DNA of 37,407 nucleotides from positions 1 through 37,407 of the forward strand of contig CANQBH010000052.1 of the NCBI GenBank assembly GCA_947589155.1. Reading direction: 5' to 3'. The DNA is from an uncultured Lachnospiraceae bacterium (GTDB lineage: Bacteria; Bacillota; Clostridia; Lachnospirales; Lachnospiraceae). Positions 7,371-18,378 of the stretch are shown in pieces (positions within the stretch are counted from its first letter, which is position 1; the number at the start of each line of letters is the position of its first letter). Made by a program: the position numbers and the translations under genes. Under the pieces are notes generated by a model. The model made no database searches. It was not told where the DNA came from and saw nothing but the letters and a program-made list of their open reading frames with translations.

Positions 7371-8657
7371 CTACTTGTTGTTACGCTCGTTGAAATCTTT
7401 GACCATGTTTGCCTTTGACGCCATACTTCCCGACCTTGCATGGGAACGCGCTTCCTCCGCTCTGTTCAAGGCGTCCAGTTTATCGCTTGAGATATTTGCC
7501 TTAGAAGCCATGCTGTTTTTCGTATTCATTCTTGCCGCTTCATAGATCTGCGCCTGACGTTCGCCGCGCTTTTCTTTTTTCTTCGCCGCTTTTTCTTTAT
7601 TTTTCTCGACGATGTCGTCCAGATCGATCTTTTCAAAGTGCTTGTTCAAAAAGATCTGCTGAACGATCCTTACAAAAGAACCCATCGTCCAGTACAAGAC
7701 CAGACCGACCGGACATGAAAAAGCAATGAACAATGTCATCAGCGGCATCATCATGTTCATCGTCTTCATCTGACGCGCCATCTGATCCGCCTGCGCGTTT
7801 CCGGAATTGTTATTATCGTCACCTGTCGGCATAAGTTTGATATTCACCATCTGCGCCAGATAAGAAATGACCGGCGTCAGCAGCGCGCATACAAACAAAA
7901 GCCATCCGTGCGAAGTCCATGCGGATTTCATAAGATTCCACGGCGTATCGGAGATATTTAAGACGAAAAGATAGTTGATATTCCTTAAATTCTGCGCCGT
8001 CGCCGTGATTGAATCGGTCAGGCTCGGGAATCCCTTGGAAAGCATATCCCATCCGGACTCGCTTAATTTATATAAGAAGTCGATGATGTAATTGGACATT
8101 GCCGTAGGATCTTCTACGGTAAAATCACACTGGACATTACGCAGATTCAACGTCTCATAGATGGAAGATATCTTCTTTACATAGCCGTCGGTATTCATGA
8201 TCTGCGATACGAGATCCGTAAAAACGCCCTTTACGCTGGTAATATATGCCGGAACGTTATAAAAAACGCGGTAAAGCGCAAACAGGATCGGCATCTGGAT
8301 CAACAGTTGCACGCAGCTTCCGGTAGGAGATACGCCGTATTTGTCGTAGATCATCTGCGTTTCTTCCTGCTGCGCCAGCATGGATTCCTGATCTTTGCGT
8401 CCTTTGTACTTTTTCTGGATTGCATTGATCTCCGGCTGCATCTTTCTTGTCAGCACCGAGAATTTCTGCTGCGTATAAGTCAAAGGAAACAGACAAAGAT
8501 AAATAAAAATCGTAAAAACAATGATCGTCAGCGCAATACTGTCAATGTGGCACACGGAACTTAAAAAAATATAGATCTTGTCCATGATCCACCCTAAGAC
8601 CTTGGCGATCGGCCCTAAGATTGCGCCGTCATATGCAGTCAAATAAAGTTCACTCAA
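7371..8657 (-). CDS. yidC: Membrane protein insertase YidC/Oxa1 family, groove arginine replaced
   Basis: A 428-residue YidC homologue that inserts membrane proteins alone or with SecYEG. TM segments are visible at about 23-33, 42-60 and 117-134, plus a C-terminal pair, with QPEINAIQKKYKGRKDQ (74-90) the conserved cytoplasmic hairpin. A long extracytoplasmic insert (about 135-230) separates TM2 from TM3, longer than in Bacillus SpoIIIJ. The position five residues before the conserved proline, where E. coli and Bacillus proteins have the groove arginine, is Tyr53. The tail is very basic, consistent with ribosome contact. The start is a TTG at 8657 with AGGAGG 8 bases upstream; no suitable ATG exists there. 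Confidence 0.95.
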   Translation of the reverse strand: MSELYLTAYDGAILGPIAKVLGWIMDKIYIFLSSVCHIDSIALTIIVFTIFIYLCLFPLTYTQQKFSVLTRKMQPEINAIQKKYKGRKDQESMLAQQEETQMIYDKYGVSPTGSCVQLLIQMPILFALYRVFYNVPAYITSVKGVFTDLVSQIMNTDGYVKKISSIYETLNLRNVQCDFTVEDPTAMSNYIIDFLYKLSESGWDMLSKGFPSLTDSITATAQNLRNINYLFVLNISDTPWNLMKSAWTSHGWLLFVCALLTPVISYLAQMVNIKLMPTGDDNNNSGNAQADQMARQMKTMNMMMPLMTLFIAFSCPVGLVLYWTMGSFVRIVQQIFLNKHFEKIDLDDIVEKNKEKAAKKKEKRGERQAQIYEAARMNTKNSMASKANISSDKLDALNRAEEARSHARSGSMASKANMVKDFNERNNK

Positions 8658-8675
8658 CGCTACAACCTCCTAAAA

Positions 8676-8897
8676 TTATGGAACGGGATCAAATCCACCT
8701 TTTGAAAAAGGGTTACAACGAAGGATCCTCCAGGCAGCCAAAGCCCCTCCCTTAAAAAAACCGTACTTTTCCACGGCATGAAGACCGTAAGTAGAACAGG
8801 TAGGATAATAAGGACACTTTGTCGTCTTCATGGGTGAAATATACTTTCTATAAAATTTTATGACCCAAAGCAAACAATTTTTCAAAAATGTATTCAT
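8676..8897 (-). CDS. yidD: Membrane protein insertion efficiency factor YidD
   Basis: A 73-residue YidD (DUF37/haemolytic domain), a small amphipathic membrane-associated protein that aids YidC-dependent insertion. The family signatures FYRKYISPMKTTKCPYYPTC, STYGLHAVEKYG and RILRCNPFSKGGFDPVP are all present, with the three conserved cysteines. Its ATG overlaps the rnpA stop as TAATG, so the two are translationally coupled. Confidence 0.97.
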   Translation of the reverse strand: MNTFLKNCLLWVIKFYRKYISPMKTTKCPYYPTCSTYGLHAVEKYGFFKGGALAAWRILRCNPFSKGGFDPVP

Positions 8898-9253
8898 TAT
8901 TTTTTCCCATTTGATTCTAAATCAATGATACCGTGAAGATTTGCAAGATGGAGCAGAGCGTCTTTTATTTCATGATAATTTTTATCTCCCGCCCGATTTC
9001 TCACAACGATCACTATGTCCAAACCACTATGGAACATATCTTCATGTAATCTGTAACTTTCTCTTATCAGCCTCGTCAAACGATGTCGCACTACGCTATT
9101 CCCTACTTTTTTACTGACGGAAATGCCAACGCGGTTCAGTGATGCGCCATTTTCCATAATATACATGACCAGATAACGGTTTGCCTTAGAAACGCCGTTA
9201 CGATAGACCTTTTGAAAATCGCTGTTCTTTTTTAGAGACTCACTAAACTTCAT
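8897..9253 (-). CDS. rnpA: Ribonuclease P protein component
   Basis: A 118-residue basic protein subunit of RNase P, which assists the RNA subunit in 5' tRNA maturation. The RNR signature region is visible as KVGNSVVRHRLTRLIRESYR (about 49-68), preceded by RVGISVSKK. The gene sits between rpmH and yidD as in most bacteria. A hairpin with a U-rich tail at the end of rpmH probably lowers its transcription relative to rpmH. Confidence 0.97.
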   Translation of the reverse strand: MKFSESLKKNSDFQKVYRNGVSKANRYLVMYIMENGASLNRVGISVSKKVGNSVVRHRLTRLIRESYRLHEDMFHSGLDIVIVVRNRAGDKNYHEIKDALLHLANLHGIIDLESNGKK

Positions 9254-9280
9254 ATCCGCAGTTTCCCGAATTCAAAAATA

Positions 9281-9315
9281 CAAAAAAAGAAGAAAAGACC
9301 ACAGGGTCTGTGGCC
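9281..9315 (-). terminator. Attenuating hairpin between rpmH and rnpA
   Basis: On the minus strand the sequence at 9297-9315 forms an 8-bp stem (GGCCACAG/CTGTGGTC, one G-U pair) with a 3-base loop, followed by TTTTCTTCTTTTTTTG. It starts at the last base of the rpmH stop codon. A partial terminator here would allow much more rpmH than rnpA mRNA, which matches the need for these products. Confidence 0.65.
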
Positions 9316-9449
9316 TAAGCTGACAATTTTTTTCTACCTTTTGTTCTTCTGGAAGCCAGTACCTTTCTTCCGCCCGGAGTGCTCATTCTTGCACGGAAGC
9401 CGTGAACCTTCGATCTCTGTCTCTTTTTCGGCTGATACGTCATCTTCAT
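9315..9449 (-). CDS. rpmH: 50S ribosomal protein L34
   Basis: A 44-residue protein with the L34 sequence pattern: [20 protein letters not shown], then [20 protein letters not shown] and a final KLSA. L34 is a small, extremely basic protein of the large ribosomal subunit. GGGAGG at 9459-9464 precedes the ATG at 9449 by 9 bases. It is the first gene of the leftward operon and borders the replication origin. Confidence 0.98.
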   Translation of the reverse strand: MKMTYQPKKRQRSKVHGFRARMSTPGGRKVLASRRTKGRKKLSA

Positions 9450-9488
9450 AGATTTCCACCTCCCTTACGATAAAAAACGCTAATTGAA

Positions 9489-9516
9489 ATTATATCAAAA
9501 AAAAGCGCAAAGTCAA
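9489..9516 (-). promoter_or_regulatory. Promoter of rpmH operon
   Basis: On the minus strand TTGACT (9511-9516) and TATAAT (9489-9494) are separated by 16 bases. The spacer contains a run of eight T. The start codon of rpmH lies about 40 bases downstream. Confidence 0.85.
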
Positions 9517-9610
9517 GAAAAATCCCTTATTTTACAAGAAAAAACAACCGCAAAAAATCCGACCACAAGATATCCGTATCTGAAAATAAAAAATAACAAA
9601 ATCTTGATAA

Positions 9611-9619
9611 TGTGGATAA
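9611..9619 (+). promoter_or_regulatory. DnaA box 1 (TGTGGATAA)
   Basis: An exact match to the complement of TTATCCACA, the consensus DnaA-binding 9-mer. Confidence 0.9.
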
Positions 9620-9622
9620 CTA

Positions 9623-9631
9623 TGTGGATAA
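9623..9631 (+). promoter_or_regulatory. DnaA box 2 (TGTGGATAA)
   Basis: An exact consensus box, 12 bp centre to centre from the first and in the same orientation. The spacing suggests head-to-tail DnaA binding. Confidence 0.9.
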
Positions 9632-9696
9632 ATCAATCATTCATCAAGACAATAAACATTTATCGAAAATTATCGCGCTCATTCGACAAAAAAGAC

Positions 9697-9705
9697 GGTG
9701 GATAA
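9697..9705 (+). promoter_or_regulatory. DnaA box 3 (one mismatch)
   Basis: GGTGGATAA differs from the consensus only at the first base and has the same orientation as the two perfect boxes. Confidence 0.65.
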
Positions 9706-9730
9706 AAAGAAAAAATAAAAAACAGTGTGA

Positions 9731-9748
9731 ACATTATAAACATTATAA
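9731..9748. repeat. Tandem AT-rich 9-mer in oriC
   Basis: ACATTATAA is repeated twice without a gap, between the DnaA boxes and the dnaA promoter. It is a candidate for part of the DNA unwinding element; this role is inferred from position and composition. Confidence 0.6.
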
Positions 9749-9769
9749 GGATCTTTCGGAAAGAGAAAG

Positions 9770-9798
9770 TTGATAAAACAACAAATTTAAGGTATGAT
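9770..9798 (+). promoter_or_regulatory. Promoter of dnaA
   Basis: TTGATA at 9770-9775, a 17-base spacer and TATGAT at 9793-9798. Transcription would begin near 9805. This rules out the in-frame ATG at 9801 and gives a leader of about 90 bases before the chosen dnaA start at 9897. Confidence 0.8.
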
Positions 9799-9896
9799 AG
9801 ATGGTAGGTTATTTCGTTTTTTTATGGGAAAAAGCAAAATATCACCGGTTTTTTCCTTATTATATAGGGAACATCATACATAAAGCGGAGTCTGCA

Positions 9897-11279
9897 ATGG
9901 AATTTGAACTGATCAAAAATAAATGGAACGATATACTGGCCGCCTTAAAAACGGAATACGGGCTTTCCGATATTTCCTTTAATTCATGGTTAAAGCCTCT
10001 TATTCCTTTTTCTTTTGAAGATAATACCTTAACCGTTATCTTTCAGCCGGAAGAAGAATCAGAGCCGGATCAGATGGCGATCTCTTATATCACAAAAAAA
10101 TATTCAAAATTTTTATCCGTCATCATCTGCGAGATGTTTGAACTTGAAGAAGAGATCGGTTTGAACTTTGTATCGCCTTCAGAAGTTTCTCAGGATGATG
10201 AAGTTTACCATGAAGCGTTTGAACCAAAGTCTTCAAATTACGCCGCTTCTAACCTCAACTCAAAATATACGTTCCATACTTTTGTCGTGGGCGGAAACAA
10301 TAAATTTGCAAGACAGGCCTCCCTCGCCGTAGCGGAATCGCCGGGAGAAGCGTATAATCCGCTTTACATTTACGGCGGGCCGGGATTGGGAAAGACCCAC
10401 CTTCTCCATTCCATCGGCAACTTCATCTTAAACGAATCGCCTAACAAAAAGGTGCTTTACGTTACTTCCGAACAGTTTTTGAATGAAGTCATCGAAGGAA
10501 TCCGAAGCAATAACAACAGCACGATGTCAAAAACACGGGAAAAATACCGCTCGGTGGACGTTCTTTTGATCGACGACATCCAGATCCTCATCGGAAAAGA
10601 AAGTACGCAGCAGGAATTTTTCAATACCTTCAATACGCTGTACCTTTCGGGAAAACAGATCGTTATCACTTCCGATAAGCCTCCAAAAGAAATGGAGACG
10701 CTGGAAGAACGGATCCGGTCGCGGTTTGAAAGCGGGCTGATGGCGGATATCGGCAATCCGGACTATGAGACGCGTATGGCGATCCTCCGCAAAAAAGTAG
10801 AATCCGAAAAAATCAAATTAAACGACGAGATCCTTGACTATATTGCGGAAAACATCAAGTCCAATATCCGTGAACTTGAAGGCGCGCTGAATAAACTGAT
10901 CGCCTACTCCAATCTCGAAAAGAAAGAAATTACGCTGGAGATTGCCAAAAAAGAACTGCAAAATATCATTTCTCCGGACAAGCCGAGAGAAGTGACGCCG
11001 CAGCTGATCATTGAAGTGGTTTCGGAACATTACAATATCTCCATGGAAAAGATGCTTTCCAAAGACCGCAGCAAATCCGTTTCCAAGCCAAGGCAGATCG
11101 CCATGTACCTTTGCAAGGACATGACAAACTCCACGCTTGACGGAATCGGACAGTTATTGAACGGGCGCGACCATTCAACGATCATCCACGGATATAAGGC
11201 GATCGAAGAAGAATACAACACCGATGAAGAATTCAAAAAACAGATCGACACCATAAAGAAAAAGATCAACCCGAATTAA
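9897..11279 (+). CDS. dnaA: Chromosomal replication initiator protein DnaA
   Basis: A 460-residue AAA+ initiator that binds DnaA boxes, melts oriC and loads the helicase. The N-terminal domain begins MEFELIKNKWNDILAALK. Walker A is in YIYGGPGLGKTHLLH, Walker B in VLLIDDIQIL, and the C-terminal DNA-binding helix-turn-helix signature is LLNGRDHSTIIHGYK. I start at 9897 because AAAGCGGAG lies 6 bases upstream. The upstream ATG at 9801 would add 32 hydrophobic and aromatic residues unlike any DnaA and lies at the predicted transcription start. Confidence 0.98.
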   Translation: MEFELIKNKWNDILAALKTEYGLSDISFNSWLKPLIPFSFEDNTLTVIFQPEEESEPDQMAISYITKKYSKFLSVIICEMFELEEEIGLNFVSPSEVSQDDEVYHEAFEPKSSNYAASNLNSKYTFHTFVVGGNNKFARQASLAVAESPGEAYNPLYIYGGPGLGKTHLLHSIGNFILNESPNKKVLYVTSEQFLNEVIEGIRSNNNSTMSKTREKYRSVDVLLIDDIQILIGKESTQQEFFNTFNTLYLSGKQIVITSDKPPKEMETLEERIRSRFESGLMADIGNPDYETRMAILRKKVESEKIKLNDEILDYIAENIKSNIRELEGALNKLIAYSNLEKKEITLEIAKKELQNIISPDKPREVTPQLIIEVVSEHYNISMEKMLSKDRSKSVSKPRQIAMYLCKDMTNSTLDGIGQLLNGRDHSTIIHGYKAIEEEYNTDEEFKKQIDTIKKKINPN

Positions 11280-11319
11280 AAATTGTTTATAAGATGTTCA
11301 TGATCCTGTTCAAAAATAA

Positions 11320-11423
11320 AAAGCCTTTATTTTTATCGACGGTCCGTCAAGGGTAAATCCCCCGGTCCTTCACCTGACTTTTTCATTTAACTTTTTTCTT
11401 AAATGCAGAAGAAAAAAGGCTTT
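11320..11423 (+). other. Structured dnaA-dnaN intergenic element with terminator-like core
   Basis: A 9-bp long-range pair (AAAGCCTTT at 11320-11328 with AAAGGCTTT at 11415-11423) encloses a GC-rich core in an otherwise AT-rich gap. Inside, GTC and AAGG at 11346-11352 can pair with CCTT (11367-11370) and GAC (11376-11378), followed by five T, resembling a terminator. GGTCC occurs twice in the core. I cannot match it to a known riboswitch. It may end the dnaA transcript, control dnaN or encode a small RNA. Confidence 0.45.
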
Positions 11424-11516
11424 CGGAACTTATAAACTTTTTAACACCTTATAATAATACTGATACTTATATTACTATTATTTTTTTATGTAAAGCAGAA
11501 AGGAGTTTTTTACATC

Positions 11517-12626
11517 ATGAAAATCATCTGTTCCAAATCAGAACTGGCAAAAGGCGTTAATACTGTCTCAAAGGCTGTTCCAACCAGAACGACAATGCCG
11601 ATCCTTGAGTGTATCCTGATCGACGCTTCTGCAAACGAGATAAAACTGATGGCTAACGATATGGAGATCGGAATCGAGACCGTGATCGAAGGAACGATCG
11701 AAGAAAGAGGCGTGATCGCAATTGACGCGAGATTTTTCTCTGATGTTGTCAGAAAACTTCCGGATAACGATGTGACAATCGAGACGGACGATCATTTCCA
11801 TACGACGATCACTTGTGAAAAGGCAAACTTCAATATCGTAGGAAGATCCGGAGAAGATTTTTCTTATCTTCCGGTGATTCCAAGAAACGAGCCGGTGGTG
11901 ATCTCACAATTTACCTTAAAAGAAGTGATCCGTCAGACGATCTTTTCCATTTCTGATAATGAGAACAATAAACTCATGACCGGAGAATTATTTGAAATAG
12001 AAGGAAACCGCTTAAAGGTCGTCTCTTTGGACGGACACCGCATTTCCATCCGTAATATTGAATTAAAGGAATCTTATGAAGATAAAAAAGTGGTCGTTCC
12101 GGGAAAGAGCTTGATCGAGATCAGCAAGATCATCCCGGGATCGTCGGAAGAAATGGTCAATATCTTCATCACTTCCAATCATATTATTTTTGAATTTGAC
12201 CGTACGACCGTCGTTTCCCGCCTGATCGAAGGAGATTATTTTAAGATCGACAAAATGCTTTCTTCCGATTATGAAACGAAATTTACGATCAACAAAAGAG
12301 AACTTTTGGATTGTATAGATCGCGCCACGCTTCTTGTAAAAGAAGGGGATAAAAAGCCGATCATCATGAATATCACCGACGGTAACATGAAGTTAAAGAT
12401 CCAGTCTGCAATCGGTTCCATGGAAGAAGATATCGAGATCGATAAAGAAGGACAGGATATCCTGATCGGATTCAATCCTAAATTCTTTATCGACGCGCTC
12501 CGCGTGATCGACGATGAGACCGTGGATCTTTATATGGTCAATCCGAAAGCGCCGTGCTTCATCAGAAATGAAGAAGAAAGTTATATTTATCTGATCCTTC
12601 CTGTCAATTTTAATACTGCGGGTTAA
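11517..12626 (+). CDS. dnaN: DNA polymerase III beta sliding clamp
   Basis: A 369-residue sliding clamp that tethers the replicative polymerase to DNA as a ring dimer. It starts MKIICSKSELAKGVNTVSKA and has the family pattern TTMPILECILIDA. It ends in YLILPVNFNTAG, close to the usual terminal LPMR-type motif but with VNF in place of the usual end. AAAGGAG precedes the ATG. It is separated from dnaA by 237 bases and followed 4 bases later by the S4 gene. Confidence 0.98.
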   Translation: MKIICSKSELAKGVNTVSKAVPTRTTMPILECILIDASANEIKLMANDMEIGIETVIEGTIEERGVIAIDARFFSDVVRKLPDNDVTIETDDHFHTTITCEKANFNIVGRSGEDFSYLPVIPRNEPVVISQFTLKEVIRQTIFSISDNENNKLMTGELFEIEGNRLKVVSLDGHRISIRNIELKESYEDKKVVVPGKSLIEISKIIPGSSEEMVNIFITSNHIIFEFDRTTVVSRLIEGDYFKIDKMLSSDYETKFTINKRELLDCIDRATLLVKEGDKKPIIMNITDGNMKLKIQSAIGSMEEDIEIDKEGQDILIGFNPKFFIDALRVIDDETVDLYMVNPKAPCFIRNEEESYIYLILPVNFNTAG

Positions 12627-12630
12627 AGAT

Positions 12631-12842
12631 ATGAAAGAGATCAGTTTACGGCAGGGGGAAAAATTTATCAAACTTGGCCAGTTATTAAAAAAGGCGGATC
12701 TTGTTTCTTCCGGCGTCGAGGCGAAGATCGTCATTTTGGAAGGACAGGTCAGGCTCAACGGCGTAACGGAAGAAAGGCGCGGAAAGAAAGTTTATCCCGG
12801 GGACATCGTTTCTTTTCAGGGAGAAGACGTGAAAGTGATAGA

Positions 12843-12846
<4 letters not shown>
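12631..12846 (+). CDS. S4-domain RNA-binding protein, YaaA/RlbA type
   Basis: A 71-residue single S4 domain: FIKLGQLLKKADLVSSGVEAK then GQVRLNGVTEERRGKKVYPGD, the typical S4 fold core. The family always sits between dnaN and recF in Firmicutes (Bacillus yaaA). Its exact function is unclear; ribosome assembly has been suggested for relatives. Its stop overlaps the recF start (ATGA). Confidence 0.93.
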
Positions 12847-15873
<3,027 letters not shown>

Positions 15874-15888
15874 GAGGTCATAAGTTTA

Positions 15889-18378
15889 ATGGATGATAAG
15901 ATTTTTGATCAGATTCATGAGGTGGATCTGAAAAAAACAATGGAAAGTTCCTATATCGACTATGCCATGAGCGTCATAGCCTCCAGAGCGCTTCCCGATG
16001 TCAGGGACGGGTTGAAACCTGTGCAGCGCCGCGTCCTTTACGCTATGGCGGAGTTACATAACGATTCCGACAAGCCGCACAGAAAATGCGCCCGTATCGT
16101 CGGCGATACCATGGGTAAGTATCATCCGCACGGCGACAGTTCCATCTACGGCGCTTTGGTCAATATGGCGCAGGACTGGTCCACGCGTTATCCTTTGGTA
16201 GACGGACACGGAAATTTCGGTTCCGTCGACGGCGACGGCGCCGCCGCAATGCGATATACGGAAGCAAGGCTTTCCAAAATATCCAACGCGATGCTGAGCG
16301 ATATCAATAAAGATACCGTTGACTTCATGCCAAACTTCGACGAGACAGAAAAAGAACCTACCGTTCTTCCGTCCCGCTATCCGAACCTTTTGGTCAACGG
16401 CACGACGGGAATTGCCGTCGGCATGGCCACGAATATCCCGCCGCATAATCTGCGTGAAGTGATCTCCGCCGTTGTAAAGATCATTGATAATCAGGTTGAA
16501 GAAGATCGTGAAACGGAACTTGAGGAGATCCTTGATATCGTCAAAGGCCCCGATTTTCCTACCGGCGGTATGATCCTCGGAAGGGCTGGAATCGACGAGG
16601 CTTATCGGACGGGCCGCGGAAAGATCCGCGTCCGCGCGGTAACGGATATCGAACCGATGCCAAATGGAAAGAACCGGATCGTTGTCACGGAACTTCCTTA
16701 TATGGTCAATAAGGCCCGCCTGATTGAAAAGATCGCCGAACTTGTGCGGGATAAAAAGGTGGACGGGATCACGGATATCCGCGATGAATCTTCCCGCGAA
16801 GGTATGCGGATCTGCGTGGAACTGCGCCGCGACGTCAACCCGAACGTGATCCTTAACCAGTTGTTTAAGCATACGCAGCTGCAGGACACCTTCGGCGTTA
16901 TCATGCTGGCTCTGGTCGATAACCAGCCGAAAGTCTTAAATATTTATGAGATGCTCGACTATTACCTCAAGCATCAGAAAGACGTCGTAACGAGAAGGAC
17001 AAAATACGATCTGAACAAGGCGGAAGAACGCGACCATATCATCCAAGGCCTTCTGATCGCGCTGGATCATATCGATGAAGTTATTCAGATCATCCGCAAT
17101 TCGGAGGACGTCGCCACGGCGAAGACCGAACTCATGAAAAGGTTTTCCCTCAGTGAAGCGCAGGCTAACGCGATCGTTGAGATGAAACTGCGCGCTCTGA
17201 CCGGATTGGAGCGGAGTAAACTTGAGGAAGAACATAAGCAGTTGGTCGCGCTTATCGAAGAATTGCGTTCCATCCTTTCCGATGAGAAGAAACTTCTCGG
17301 CGTGATAAAAAAAGAAATTTTAGAAATTTCAGATAAATACGGAGACGACCGGAGAACGTCGATCGGTTTTGACGAGTTCGACATTTCCATGGAAGACATG
17401 ATTCCGGTCACCAATACGGTCATCACGTTTACAAGGTTCGGCTATATCAAGCGGATGAACGTGGATAATTTTAAGAGCCAGCACCGCGGCGGCAAAGGAA
17501 TCAAGGGAATGGAAACCATCGAAGACGACTACATCGTAGAAATGATGATGACGACGTCCCACCATTACCTTTTGTTCTTTACGAATATGGGAAGGGTCTA
17601 CCGCATTAAAGCGTATGAGATTCCGGAATGTTCCCGCACGGCGCGCGGAACGGCGATCGTCAATTTGCTGCAGCTCCAGCCGGAGGAAAGAATCACTTCG
17701 ATGATCCCGCTGAAAGACTATGACGAAGACCAGTATCTTTTCATGGCGACAAAACGCGGAATCGTAAAAAAGACAAAGATCACGGAATACGCCAATATCC
17801 GGAAGACCGGTCTGGCGGCCATCAATCTTCGGGAAGACGACAAACTGATCGAAGTCAAACTGACGGACAATAAAGAAGATATCATTCTGATAACAAAATT
17901 TGGACAGTGTATCCGCTTCCATGAGACGGACGTCAGAAATACGGGGCGGACTTCCATGGGCGTTATCGGTATGAACCTTGCGGATCAGGACGATGTGATT
18001 GCCATGCAGTTGGCTTCGCAGGGCGAATCCCTGATGATCGTCTCCGAAAAAGGTTTGGGAAAATGCACTCTGGTCAGCGAATTTACACCGCAGAACCGCG
18101 GCGGCAAAGGTGTGAAATGTTATAAGATCACGGAAAAGACGGGAAATCTCATCGGAGCGAAAGCCGTCAATATCGACGACGAGATGATGCTGATCACAAC
18201 AGAAGGTATTATCATCCGCATTTTCGTCAACGATACGGCGCTGCTTGGAAGAGTCACCTCGGGCGTCAAACTGATCAATCTGGAGGACGACGTGACAGTG
18301 GCAAGCATTGCGATCGTCAAGAAAGACGAACTGGTATTAAACGAAAACGAGATCGTAGACGGAGAAGAAAATGATTAG
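15889..18378 (+). CDS. gyrA: DNA gyrase subunit A
   Basis: An 829-residue DNA-cleaving subunit of gyrase. The catalytic tyrosine is Y123 ([11 protein letters not shown]). The quinolone-resistance region reads [17 protein letters not shown]: Ser84 matches E. coli Ser83, but the Asp87 position is Gly88. The C-terminal beta-pinwheel carries a GyrA box (QHRGGKG), which separates gyrase from topoisomerase IV. AGGAGG lies about 10 bases before the ATG. The last 8 bases overlap the start of the fumarase alpha gene, so the two are translationally coupled. Confidence 0.98.
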   Translation: MDDKIFDQIHEVDLKKTMESSYIDYAMSVIASRALPDVRDGLKPVQRRVLYAMAELHNDSDKPHRKCARIVGDTMGKYHPHGDSSIYGALVNMAQDWSTRYPLVDGHGNFGSVDGDGAAAMRYTEARLSKISNAMLSDINKDTVDFMPNFDETEKEPTVLPSRYPNLLVNGTTGIAVGMATNIPPHNLREVISAVVKIIDNQVEEDRETELEEILDIVKGPDFPTGGMILGRAGIDEAYRTGRGKIRVRAVTDIEPMPNGKNRIVVTELPYMVNKARLIEKIAELVRDKKVDGITDIRDESSREGMRICVELRRDVNPNVILNQLFKHTQLQDTFGVIMLALVDNQPKVLNIYEMLDYYLKHQKDVVTRRTKYDLNKAEERDHIIQGLLIALDHIDEVIQIIRNSEDVATAKTELMKRFSLSEAQANAIVEMKLRALTGLERSKLEEEHKQLVALIEELRSILSDEKKLLGVIKKEILEISDKYGDDRRTSIGFDEFDISMEDMIPVTNTVITFTRFGYIKRMNVDNFKSQHRGGKGIKGMETIEDDYIVEMMMTTSHHYLLFFTNMGRVYRIKAYEIPECSRTARGTAIVNLLQLQPEERITSMIPLKDYDEDQYLFMATKRGIVKKTKITEYANIRKTGLAAINLREDDKLIEVKLTDNKEDIILITKFGQCIRFHETDVRNTGRTSMGVIGMNLADQDDVIAMQLASQGESLMIVSEKGLGKCTLVSEFTPQNRGGKGVKCYKITEKTGNLIGAKAVNIDDEMMLITTEGIIIRIFVNDTALLGRVTSGVKLINLEDDVTVASIAIVKKDELVLNENEIVDGEEND

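Larger units (their letters stand above)
9517..9769. other. oriC: Replication origin oriC (AT-rich rpmH-dnaA gap)
   Basis: This very AT-rich gap lies between the divergent rpmH and dnaA promoters, at the point where gene orientation switches from minus to plus. It contains two perfect DnaA boxes, one near-perfect box and an AT-rich tandem repeat that could be part of the unwinding element. No protein-coding signal is supported; a 73-codon open frame at 9484-9705 has no ribosome binding site and overlaps these boxes. I saw no comparable box cluster in the dnaA-dnaN gap, so the origin appears to be single rather than bipartite. Confidence 0.85.

Noticed and set aside
9484-9705. Open frame of 73 codons inside oriC
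   Set aside because: It overlaps the DnaA boxes and the rpmH promoter, is very rich in Lys and Asn from AT-rich DNA and has no ribosome binding site.
9801-9896. Upstream in-frame extension of dnaA from ATG 9801
   Set aside because: It starts at the predicted transcription start, has no ribosome binding site and adds residues not found in DnaA. The ATG at 9897 fits better.
15889-18378. Topoisomerase IV subunit A instead of GyrA
   Set aside because: The C-terminal domain contains a GyrA box (QHRGGKG) and the gene directly follows gyrB at the origin.
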